A stretch of DNA of 20,309 nucleotides. Origin: Mnemiopsis leidyi (taxonomy: Eukaryota > Ctenophora > Tentaculata > Lobata > Bolinopsidae). The stretch spans positions 5,153 to 25,461 of the forward strand of contig JH154699.1 of the NCBI GenBank assembly GCA_000226015.1, read 5' to 3'. A program made the translations under genes and the position numbers. The notes beneath the pieces were generated by a model. The model ran no database searches and was not told the origin of the DNA. It saw only the letters and a list, made by a program, of their open reading frames with translations. This document shows positions 1 through 9,200 of this stretch, piece by piece. The number at the start of each line of letters is the position of its first letter. Positions within the stretch are counted from its first letter, which is position 1.

Positions 1-385
1 TATTTGAAATAAACAATGAAAAGAACGCGCAATGTGTTCAAACTTTGCGCGTGCAGCGTGGACTTTTCAAATTATGCATCGAACGGCTGCATTAATCCGC
101 GCGTCTGTATTTACACGTGCAGAACAATAGAAATAAATAAACCGGCATTGAGTCTGGTTGGTTTCTAGTGGTTGCGTATTTTCATTCCTGATTCCGCGAA
201 TTTTGGTAACAATAATTCACAGCATGATACGGGAAATTCAGCGGTCGCCTGACACAATGAAAGCGGCCGCAATTCTTGTTTCGTTGACAAATGTTTTATC
301 AAAGCAAACAACTCTTTGACAAATAAAGGGTCTGTCCTACTTTTTACAGTTTTTAGTGTTGGTTTTTTAACTTTAACTGTTCCAG
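1..385. other. Non-coding: probably the 3' part of an RBM45 intron
   Basis: No exon can be supported here. The stretch ends in a pyrimidine-containing tract and AG at 384-385, which is the acceptor for the first visible RBM45 exon, so it is best read as intron. The missing start of the protein (roughly the first 45-55 residues by comparison with the human protein as I remember it) must lie to the left of the window. Positions 25-32 and 45-52 form a perfect 8-base inverted repeat with a 12-base loop; its role is unknown. Confidence 0.6.
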
Positions 386-3300
386 GTGGAAGATGTTTGG
401 GTTGTAAAACGTAAAGACACTAAGGAGCCTAAGGGTATAGCATATGTCAAGTTTGCTAAAGCTTCAGAGGCCGCATTGGCTATGGAAAAATTACATGGAT
501 CAACCATAGGAGATAATCCCAAACCAATTAAGGTTGCACACTGTTTTCAGCAATTCTGTTAAGTTTCTACTGTAAATTTACTTAGAATTTGATACTTGAT
601 AGTTTATGTAATAGAACACAAATAAATTATCATTATTATGAAATGACATAATCTAAATATAATATATGAAATAACATGATCTATGTATATAGTATATTTA
701 ATCTATAACCATGATAACATGATCTTTAAAACAATTAAATAATCAGGCTCTGCTTGCTGATACAAAAACCAACAAAGATAAGGCAGATCCTATTGCACAG
801 CTGGCCATGACTGACGATAAACATCGCACCAGAATATTCATACTGGTTTCCAAGTCTATGACAGATTCTGAGTTGACCCTAGAGTTTTCTCAGTTTGGAA
901 AAGTAGACCATGTTCAGATTCTCAAGGATAAAACCACGATGGAGAACAAGGTACTTATGGTTAATTAAAAATGGCTAAAAGATGTGGAAGCAATAAAAAC
1001 AATTGAGATAGTATGCTCAGCTACCTTGTATTTAGAATTTTGGCATTGATATGTTTATAAAATTAACATGAAGCCAATAAACTACCTTCTAGAGATAACA
1101 ATTTTTTATATGGACTAGAATTATAAAGCTTAAAATTAAGCATATATTAAACAGGGTTAAATAGGGTTATTAATACATATAATCATTTACAGGGATGTGC
1201 ATATGTGCGATTCTGCAAACCCTCAGAAGCATTCAACGCCCTCGAGAACTGTGACAAGTCTTACAAAGCAGTAATAGCAGAGCCTCGTGTTCCGAAGAAC
1301 ATGATGACCAACACGCAGGACATGTCCAGCGGGCCCTGCTACGCTCAAGTTTTGTGTCCTGTACCGGCAGGTATGTATACACTTTAGCTCTTGTAGCTTG
1401 ACAGAAACTACCACTGTAAACTGAGTTAGTTTAAGTAATAAGTCAATTGACTTTTGATTAATTAAAGTATCGATTTTGACTTTTGAAATAAATGACCCAA
1501 CATTATTAGGGAAATCAAACTAGACCAACGAAAATGATGACTTTGCACAGTACATACTTAGTACTCTATCCTCGAACAAAAAAGGGGATGCACAAAACAG
1601 CTCCTGAACGATTGTATTACAAAACATTCCTTCATTTCTTTAACAACTTTACAGGTTACCGTGACATGACCGAACCTGGATCAACGAACCGACTTACAAT
1701 AACATGCCATACCAGTCTTACTGAACCACAACTAACTAGGTAACAAGATACTTACTACACGTATCCATGGTTACCTTGCACGTTACCATGGTATCAACAC
1801 CAATACAATGATAACTAAAGTGTGATATTTTAGTTACTCACAAGACAGATGTCAAACAGCTATGTCCCTATGGTTTTATTGTTATATCAGGAAGATTTAA
1901 GACATAAAGTAGTGACTTCTACCCCAGACTGTTAGTGTTACTATTGTTTGACTAACTGTTAAAGTTGCTTATAATGCTCTAGCACCAATAAGCTGTATTT
2001 TCCGATCTATTACTAGTTTGACAAATTTTGCACAAGCAGAGAAGATGAATAAATGTTGATATTATGCACTGTGTTTGACTTATAACTCTGAAAATGTGGT
2101 AACGAATTTTGTTTGCAAACGTTGTTCCTAATGTTTTAACACCACGAGTTTTTCACTAAACTGTTTTTGGTTATAATTAAGTAAAAGTCGAATAATTAAG
2201 TAAAAGTCAAATGAATTGACTCGTTTTAAATATTCCATTTTTACTTGTTAGCAGCCCAATTGGGCATATTTTCAGCTTTAACATCACTTTTGTTGCTAAA
2301 ATTGCTGTAACATCTTTGAGATCTTAACACCTTTGTGATCTTTTATAGAACTTCTAATTCTTTAAGATCTCAAGATATAACGGGTATTTTTAGTGATAAA
2401 GCAAGCGAAATTTCAGATAATGCTGTTGCTAAGGTTATACCTTGAGTGTATCAAACCTGATGATGAGTTAATACTCCGCATTTCCAGGTTATTCGATATC
2501 TGTCCTGGACTGACCAACCTGGATCTCGCTCTGACCCAACACGGTCAGAGCAAGGGCATGGCCTTTGCTACTTATAGTAATGCGCAGAGTGCAAGTTACG
2601 CGCGTCAAAAGCTCCACAATATCGAGTATCCCCCCGGATTTAGACTGAGTGTCAACTACAAGCAAGATCTGAGAATGCAGTCTTCCTACCATCAACCCCT
2701 CGGACAGAATATGGTATGTGTACTCATCTATTTAAGTTTATCAACATTTCACCGTACTCATCTATTTAAGTTTACCAACATTTCGCCGTCCTCATCTATT
2801 TAAGTTTATCAACATTTCGCCGTACTCATCTATTTAAGTTTATCAACATTTCATCCTAATACATATTCCATTCATGTCTGGCTTGGTTTGATATCGAGGT
2901 TTACGGCATCACACTCCTTTAGGGGCCTCAGCAGGATCAGGGTTACAACCAGGGCTACACGATGAGTTACGGGGGAGGGTACGATAACATGCAGCAAGGC
3001 TATGATTACAGTGCTGGATATCAGAGTGCTGCTCCTGTTAGCAGTGAGTAACTAAACATCAGCTAGACAGTGAGGTAGTTTCCAATTCTGTAATAATAAC
3101 GTTTGTCCAACTGTAGTTCCAAATAACAAAACTCCTGACAGGTTGCCCGTACACGGACGTAGCACTTCCGCCCCACCAGCCCATATCCTCCACTACCCAC
3201 TGCCGGGCTAAACTATTCTTTGTAGCCGCTCCCCAGCCCATCTCTGAAGAAGTCCTCTCGGATATCTTCTGCAGATTCAGCGAACTTGTTGATATTCAGA

Positions 3301-6035
3301 TCATTCCGGTTAGTTTTTTGTATGCTATCTTTAGCGAACTTGTTGATATTCAGATCATTCCGGTTAGTTTTTTGTATGTTATCTTTAGCGAACTTGTTGA
3401 TATTCAGATCATTCCGGTTAGTGTGCGAACTTGTTGATATTCAGATCATCCCGGTTAGTTTTTTTTGTATGTTATCTTTAGCGAACTTGTTGATATTCAG
3501 ATCATTCCGGTCAGTTTTTGTATGTTTTCTTTATCAGCGAACTTGTTGATATTCAGATCATTCCGGTTAGTTTTTTTGTTGATATTCAGATCATTCCGGT
3601 TAGTTTTTTTGTTGATATTCAGATCATTCCGGTTAGTTTTTTTGTATGTTATCTGTAATTGTTTAGTGTAGCGCTGGACAGTGCAACCAAGATAAGTCAG
3701 TAAAGATATTGACATTTGAATATAGAATGCATTACTTTGGCATTCACGGATCACTACCGACCATATTATACGTATTGACTGTTAAACTTTAAACGATTAA
3801 GATACACCTCAAATTGTTTAAATCTTGAAATTTTAAAAGATCACAACAATGATCCACGATTAACATAGACTGCGCTCAACTATTCCTCTTTAACTGAACA
3901 AATTAGATGTTCCATCTCTCCCCTCCTTGCCCACTTATACATGATCTGAGTAATTGTTTTCTGAACACAATTCAACTGTCCACTATCTGCTGATACTGCA
4001 ATGTGTACTGTCATCTTCCCTACAAACGCTCTACCTCTGACCTTTCTTCACGGAAATTGTCGTGTCATTACGCAATATTATCTCTGTAAATGGTCCACTC
4101 TACGCCGACCTCTCTGTAATATGTAGTATCGTAGAGCTTACTCCAACTCTTTTCAATACACACGATAGAGGGTTGGATTTCTTGTGTCTTCTTTTGTTTC
4201 TTCTCTTCATGAATGGGTGAAGGGGGAATTGAGTACTTCACTGTTTATGCTCTAATATTAGTCTCCGGCTGTGTTTGTTTGTGTTTTAGTTTGTTTGTTT
4301 ACCACATCCTAGAGGTTGTTTACTACAATTACTCTAATCAGCTGCCCTCCTTTTTGTCGATTTTCTGTTTCACTTGGGCTGTGGTATTTGCCCTGCTTTA
4401 CCTTACCAAGGATCAGTTTTTACTCATTTATCAGTATGAGGAATGGGATGAGTAAGTTACTTATTTTTCTTTCATATTTTTTTAAGAAAAGCTGTGCAAA
4501 GATGAAAAAAGTTTTTTTCGATTTTGCCGACCGCGACCTCTGTGATGTGAAGAAACATAACATGTTTCAATACAGGACCCCATGTTATTATGTGATAATC
4601 AGGTCGAAAAGGTTCATGAATACGAAAAATTGTGAACAAATTGTGTGCATGTGACAAAGAGTGACAAAATCGTGACAAGGTCTAAATGAGACTGCCATCA
4701 CGTAGTCATAATCGAAAACTTCAAAATCTTCGGAGATTGAGTTGTTTGAGACGGGTTGGTCAAGTATTTCGGCCGCTATTGTTATGTTTACTATTTCCAA
4801 GACCTCTGATTATCTGAAATTGTGAACATTGTGACAAGATCACACACTTTGAAACGGGGGTTTGTTATGATGAAGTATGGGGTCTTTGCTCGTGATTTGG
4901 ACGAATCTCGCAAGTTGCCGACGTCAAATAACACGTAACAAACCCACGTTTCAAAGTGTGTGATCTTGTCACAATGTTCACAATTTCGGATACCCAAGAG
5001 GTAGGCTTACCGACAACTTGAAAATTGTAAACATAGCAGTAACGGCCGTCGCCGAAGTTCTTGACCAATCCGTCTCAGACTTGCTACGATAACGACCAAA
5101 CACAGCTATTCCAACTAATTTTCATCAATTTCCTTGAATTTTACAATTGTTGATTTTGAGTTCATCATGGCATCGTGACGTCAAATGAGTTCGTAGGCAA
5201 ACTGCAACTAAGGTCCCTACTCCCTATTAAGTAGCTTAGACTTCTACCATCCTGTAAAATCACTATTTAGTGAATTCTAACATGCTTAAAAACGCGTTTA
5301 AAGTCCATATTTCATCTTGTCACAAATGTTTACAATTTCGTATTCATCTCCTGCGAAAAATTGTGAACAAATTTGAACATGCTAAAAAACGCGTTTAAAG
5401 TCCATATTTCATCTTGTCACAAATGTTCACAATTTCGGATTCATCTCCTGGGTCGAAAAGGTCTTCTTTTTTCAAATTTCCGTAATGCAGCAGCGCGAAT
5501 TGTTCACGTACGTTCGATTTCTTTTTCAGGCGGTGCGCGGGACCGCCGACATCGACTCTAAGATAGCTGCTAGCGCCTAGCTAGCCAGCGACGTCTTTTC
5601 AACTAGCTGATAGCTCATTAGACAACAACATGATTGAATTATAAGTCATATTAACTTTATCAATGGGTTTATTGTTTAAGGATGTGATTAAAAGGTCAGG
5701 CTTACTTCGTTTTATCCTGAACATTAAACCACTGATACATCGATGTTTCATGTTGGCTTCAGTCAATAGTCATTTCACCTTCCTGTACGAGGAACCTAAT
5801 ATTATCTATAGGGTTTCTTCAATTATCTATAGAGACCGCCATTTTTTCGAAAACTTCGAGATTTAATTCTAGTCTTTTTCAGGGAACAGCTTACGGATAC
5901 ATAAGATATGCGATGAAAGAGTCTGCCAATGCAGCCAAGATGTTGCTAGATGGGGCGACTATCGCAGGCAGTACTATCAGACTGTCTTTCGCAGAGGATA
6001 GTGGAGATTCGAAGCGAGCTAAAATTGATCACTAA
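386..6035 (+). CDS. RBM45: RNA-binding protein 45 homologue (four RRM domains), 5' end missing
   Basis: Eight exons join in phase: 386-532, 747-950, 1193-1370, 1655-1739, 2488-2713, 2923-3043, 3142-3308 and 5883-6035 (stop TAA). They give 426 residues; human RBM45 has about 475, so only the N-terminus is absent. Every junction is GT...AG. RRM1 is entered midway and shows an RNP1-like [11 protein letters not shown]2 has RIFILV and KGCAYVRF, followed by an AEPR segment as in vertebrate RBM45. RRM3 has KGMAFATY and then [10 protein letters not shown], close to the vertebrate EYPPGNRIGV-type stretch. RRM4 has LFFVAA and GYIRYA. The exon at 2923-3043 is a Tyr/Gly/Gln-rich linker, unlike what I recall of human RBM45. 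Known family role: RNA binding and self-association in the nucleus. The 748-base intron 1740-2487 shows no feature; introns 2714-2922 and 3309-5882 carry repeats listed separately. The C-terminus (SKRAKIDH) is Lys/Arg-rich and could aid nuclear import. Identity is firm; the donor used at 3308 could be replaced by copies at 3362 or 3416. Confidence 0.9.
2720..2855 (+). repeat. 34-base minisatellite, four copies, at the 5' end of an RBM45 intron
   Basis: Copies start at 2720, 2754, 2788 and 2822, exactly 34 bases apart, each beginning GTACTCATCTATTTAAGTTT or a one-base variant. The array starts six bases after the splice donor at 2713/2714 (ATG|gtatgt) and ends about 65 bases before the next exon, so it fills most of that 209-base intron. 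It has no unique spacers, so it is a minisatellite and not a CRISPR array. Confidence 0.95.
3279..3655 (+). repeat. Tandem repeat of an exon end plus its splice donor, eight copies
   Basis: The unit combines the last 30 bases of an RBM45 coding exon ([10 protein letters not shown]) with the first 24 bases of the following intron. The first two units are 54 bases; later ones are about 38, 56, 56, 33 and 33 bases. Each copy ends in CCG followed by gttagt, or gtcagt in copy five, so candidate donors lie after 3308, 3362, 3416, 3453, 3509, 3565, 3598 and 3631. Because 54 is a multiple of three, donors one to three keep the reading frame. Reading on past copy three meets a TGA at 3435. Donor one gives the family-like protein; donors two and three would insert 18 or 36 residues in RRM4. 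Confidence 0.95.
3656..4212. other. Intron sequence without recognisable features
   Basis: AT-rich sequence inside the last RBM45 intron, with stops in all frames on both strands. I see no exon, RNA gene or repeat in it. Confidence 0.6.
4213..4455 (+). CDS. Hypothetical two-helix membrane ORF nested in the RBM45 intron
   Basis: This ATG-initiated ORF of 80 codons lies in the last RBM45 intron on the same strand. It encodes two hydrophobic stretches, roughly residues 8-30 ([20 protein letters not shown]) and 46-66 ([19 protein letters not shown]), joined by a Tyr/Asn-containing loop, and ends with an acidic tail EEWDE. The stop falls within GATGAGTAAGT, which is also a very good splice donor (GATGA|gtaagt), so this may be one exon of a longer nested gene rather than a complete small protein. 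The pattern of two helices with a Trp-Ala in the second is vaguely like the start of GPR137-type membrane proteins, but the match is too weak to name. Hydrophobic AT-rich sequence can also look like this by chance. No partner exon was found nearby. Confidence 0.3.
   Translation: MGEGGIEYFTVYALILVSGCVCLCFSLFVYHILEVVYYNYSNQLPSFLSIFCFTWAVVFALLYLTKDQFLLIYQYEEWDE
4816..4987. repeat. Perfect 41-base inverted repeat within a longer imperfect hairpin
   Basis: Bases 4816-4856 are the exact reverse complement of 4947-4987. The pairing continues inward for about 12 more bases with mismatches. It also extends outward, less perfectly, to roughly 4741 on the left and 5085 on the right (for example GACGGGTTGGTCAAG at 4750-4764 against 5060-5074). 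The loop is about 65-90 bases. A transcript crossing it would fold into a long hairpin. Confidence 0.9.
5279..5450 (+). repeat. 75-base direct repeat, two copies
   Basis: Bases 5279-5353 and 5376-5450 match at 72 of 75 positions, each starting AACATGCT and ending ATTCATCTCCTG. Both carry a reverse-orientation copy of the motif recurring through the foldback element. The second copy ends directly against the 12-base repeat GGTCGAAAAGGT at 5451, suggesting a duplicated right end of the element. Confidence 0.9.
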
Positions 6036-6085
6036 GTTACGAGGTAAACAAATTACTAACGGAATAATCAATAATCATATAAATT

Positions 6086-6091
6086 TTTATT
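6086..6091 (-). terminator. Polyadenylation signal AATAAA for the GPCR gene
   Basis: The plus strand reads TTTATT, which is AATAAA on the minus strand, about 140 bases downstream of the GPCR stop. This is the first canonical hexamer I see on that side. Using it would carry the minus-strand transcript to within about 50 bases of the RBM45 stop. Confidence 0.45.
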
Positions 6092-6135
6092 ACATTACAA
6101 AAAATGGATTAATATTAGCCTCACCTAATAACACT

Positions 6136-6141
6136 ATTAAA
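6136..6141 (+). terminator. Polyadenylation signal ATTAAA for RBM45
   Basis: ATTAAA, the commonest variant hexamer, lies 100 bases after the RBM45 stop and 89 bases before the convergent GPCR stop. Together with the minus-strand AATAAA at 6086-6091 it predicts that the two 3' UTRs overlap. No perfect AATAAA was seen on the plus strand between the two stops. Confidence 0.35.
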
Positions 6142-6229
6142 CCAACTAAGAAAAAAGCAATAGGTGCTACAAAAACTAATGAAGATAAGATCACGTCTTT
6201 CTTTTATAACTGAAAATTTCTTAAATTCC

Positions 6230-9200
6230 TCACACCTTAACAGAAAAGGTATTCATCTCCAAAAGATCTCCCTTCTGGCCAGATTGTTCTCCACTTCTAT
6301 CCACATTTTCTTGTTCCCAATTTTCGCTCGAATGAGAAAGAGTGTCTTCAGAAGTCCTTTCAATTGCACTCGGTTGATTTTTGGGTATCAACGCCCTGGA
6401 AGCTATCGCATACGGCGCTATGACAATCCTTTTGATGGAAATGAGGGCTTTTAGAGTACTAGACAAATCATCAGCTGATTTTCGTTCTCTAGTCAAACTT
6501 CGTGATTCACGGTCTGTTTGTCTAAGGGGTTTACTGCCGATGTCCATCTTCCTCACGTCTTCCACGTCCGTTGTAGTAACGTTTCCAGCTTGGGATCTCC
6601 ACTTTTTACACTGAACCAGTTTCGGCCTATCCTCGTTCAGTATTTCAGACACCACACTTTCCGATCTAATCAGTCGTTTTTCCGTGATTTGTTCTTCCGG
6701 CCTTTCAGATTCGTGCCTTTCACCATCTGGATCAGTGACATCACATTTTCCTGAATTTATGTAATCGACTTCTGTTTCATTTTTAGGGCTAGTTGAAAGT
6801 GACTTTGATTTAAAAGCGACAGAGAGAATTTCTGATATGACCTGATTTTGTCGCATAAAATTTGCTTCTTTGTCGGAGTTTATATCAGAAATCTGACTTG
6901 GCTGGAGGGATGCTACTGCTTGATCATTGCAGGTATTTTCCGGAACTTTATCGTCAACTGCTGTAGTTACAATGTTGGAGCGGGTTACCGGACAAGATTC
7001 TAATTCTGTTTTGAACCCCTTTTTAGTTCGGGAGGGTTTGTAAAACAGTTTAAAAGTTTTAGAGATAACTAAACCAATAGTGTCGTCATACAACAGTGGA
7101 TTGATTACAGAGTTTATAGGTAAGACAACTATTGAGAAAAGCGAGTAGTAGGGGCGGGCGTCTGTCACCCCCATGGAGTGAAGGAAACACATGACGATAA
7201 AAGGAATCCAGCAGCAGAAGTCGGTGCCAATGATCAAAGTGATTTTTCTTTGAAGACGTTTGTTCCTACTTTTGAGATGTTCATTAGCTTCATTGGCGGA
7301 AAATTGTCTGGAAGACTTAATTGATATGAAGTGAATTATGATGTAAGCAAAGGTAATAGCCGCGAAGCAGAGAATGTTTACGAGAAGGGTGCACCATACA
7401 AAAATCCGCTGGGGATCGTCGAAAGTAACGAAATATTTGAAGAGGCACACGCCAGCATTTCCATAGAAGTGAACTTGATTTCTGACTATTCCTCCGTATT
7501 CTCTGCTAAACATCCTTACGACCAATCTATCAACGTTATCCCACGATAAAATACTATTCCTCATACGTCCGAAATACTGTTCGAAGATTTCAATGTGCTT
7601 TGATTTCTTAACAGAACCAACAAACAAAGGATTTCCTGGATAATTGATCCCGTTTACGAAAAAGTCCTCGAAAATTCGGAAAAGAGGGACAACTGCCAAG
7701 AGAAATGAGGCAGCAAAGATCAGGAAACCCACTAGAAAGACTAAAAGACTCGACTTAATGCTTTTCTCGTCACTGATTGACATTGTATTCATTCGAATGA
7801 CCCGAGTTAGACTCAATACCGTCATTGAAAAGAGGGAAAGCTGGGAACCCACTGTGTTCAGAATACCCATGATTGCACATGTTTCACTCGCTAGCCATAT
7901 GAACCTGCTTTGACAAAACGTTTCGTAGTACATTGTATGATAGATGGATATGGCGAGAAGGTATATCCCTATCATGAAATCGCCTAACGCAATTAGGAGA
8001 ATTAGTATTTTGTTCAATAACATTGCAACTGACGAAGCCTTCCTGAATGTGTATAGCCCTCTCAAAATAATTATCAAGTTAAGTACAGTAGCTAATGACC
8101 CAAGAAGCCAGGCAAGACTCTCCAGAAACATGTTCTCTATAATCCTAACTTTGCAGCGATCGTTACATTCGTCTGAGAAGTCATTGCAATCCGGTTTGCC
8201 GTCACACACACTAGAGATAGGTATGTAGTCGGCACTGCTGAGGCAGGTGTAATGGTTTGTACAATCTGCTTCGTCAGAGAAGTCCCCACAGTCGTTAGCC
8301 AGGTTACAGACCTGGTGGTAAGGGACACACCTCCCGTTTCTACAGGGGAACAAGTCATTGTGGTACTTGTTGTCTCCGTAAGGTAGGAGGAAAGACAAGA
8401 AGTCATTGTCCGCCAGGGTGTATACCCGAGAGGGATATTGAGCAAGACAAAAGTCGTGTCTGAGAACACCCCTGAGAGGACAAACGGAATTACTGCACTT
8501 GCCAAGGCAAGCAAGATAGACATACGTTTCTCCATAAACGTAATCGCAGTCAAACATGGTGCCAGGAACAAAGATCTGTGTATCAGATCTTCCAAGGATT
8601 TTATTCTCTGGGTAGGAAAATTTTTCCTTCGTACAGTTTCCCAGTGGACTTTCCCTTCTTTCCAGACCCTTGAAACAATGTGATATGTGTATGCTATCCT
8701 TATATCTCGTCGCTTGTTGAGTTATGATAGGAGAATCCAGGGCTACGCTGCAAAGAGCATTCTCGTTTCCACACTTATCACGTTTTTTACACAAGTTTTC
8801 AAACTCTATATGCTCTGACGGAGGAAACCCACAGAGGAAAACTTCATCACATTCCTCCTCGTCCTTCCTGAATCTTATCGTAGCTGGAGTTTTCCCGCAC
8901 GTCGGATAGACCACACCCTCATCCTCCCCATCCTCGCAATCCTCGTAGTCGTCATTTATCCACTCAAACGGAACACCCAACAATCTGCCCTCCAGTCCAA
9001 ACGCACGTTTACACTTTGTCTCGCTCATTCTCTTACAAGTGCTGTGTAGTTCATCTGCTCCATTGACACAGTCCTTAAACTCATCACAAAGTTGGTGTTT
9101 GTGGACCAGACAAGTAACATCGATCCTGACACACATGACATCAAACCCGTCATCACACAGCCTAACTCCCGGCTTCTCGTGACAGACCATCCTGTTCGCT

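Larger units (their letters stand above)
4602..5462. mobile_element. Candidate non-autonomous foldback/MITE-like element
   Basis: The span is bounded by an identical 12-base direct repeat, GGTCGAAAAGGT, at 4602-4613 and 5451-5462, which could be a target-site duplication. Just inside, the left end (CATGAATACGAAAAATTGTG, 4616 onward) is inverted relative to the right end (CACAATTTCGGATTCATCTC, 5429-5448), giving imperfect terminal inverted repeats. The interior holds a long hairpin centred near 4900 and a 75-base direct repeat on the right. A motif close to GAAATTGTGAACATTGTGAC recurs about six times in both orientations. There is no coding capacity for a transposase. It sits wholly in the last RBM45 intron. 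Twelve bases is an unusual target duplication for common DNA transposons, so the exact ends are uncertain. Confidence 0.5.

Noticed and set aside
25-52. Hairpin with a GTTCAAAC loop resembling a tRNA T-arm
   Set aside because: The stem is eight bases, not five, and no acceptor, D- or anticodon arm can be built around it.
2720-2855. Regular 34-base repeats as a CRISPR-like array
   Set aside because: Copies are contiguous with no unique spacers, and the context is an animal intron.
3286-3754. Repetitive long ORFs ([10 protein letters not shown]-type on plus, [11 protein letters not shown]-type on minus)
   Set aside because: They are translations of the tandem splice-donor repeat in frames other than RBM45 and follow from its periodicity.
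8137-8595. 152-codon minus-strand ORF and several plus-strand ORFs inside the GPCR gene
   Set aside because: They overlap the 1196-codon receptor exon in other frames; the receptor frame has clear domain motifs and these do not.
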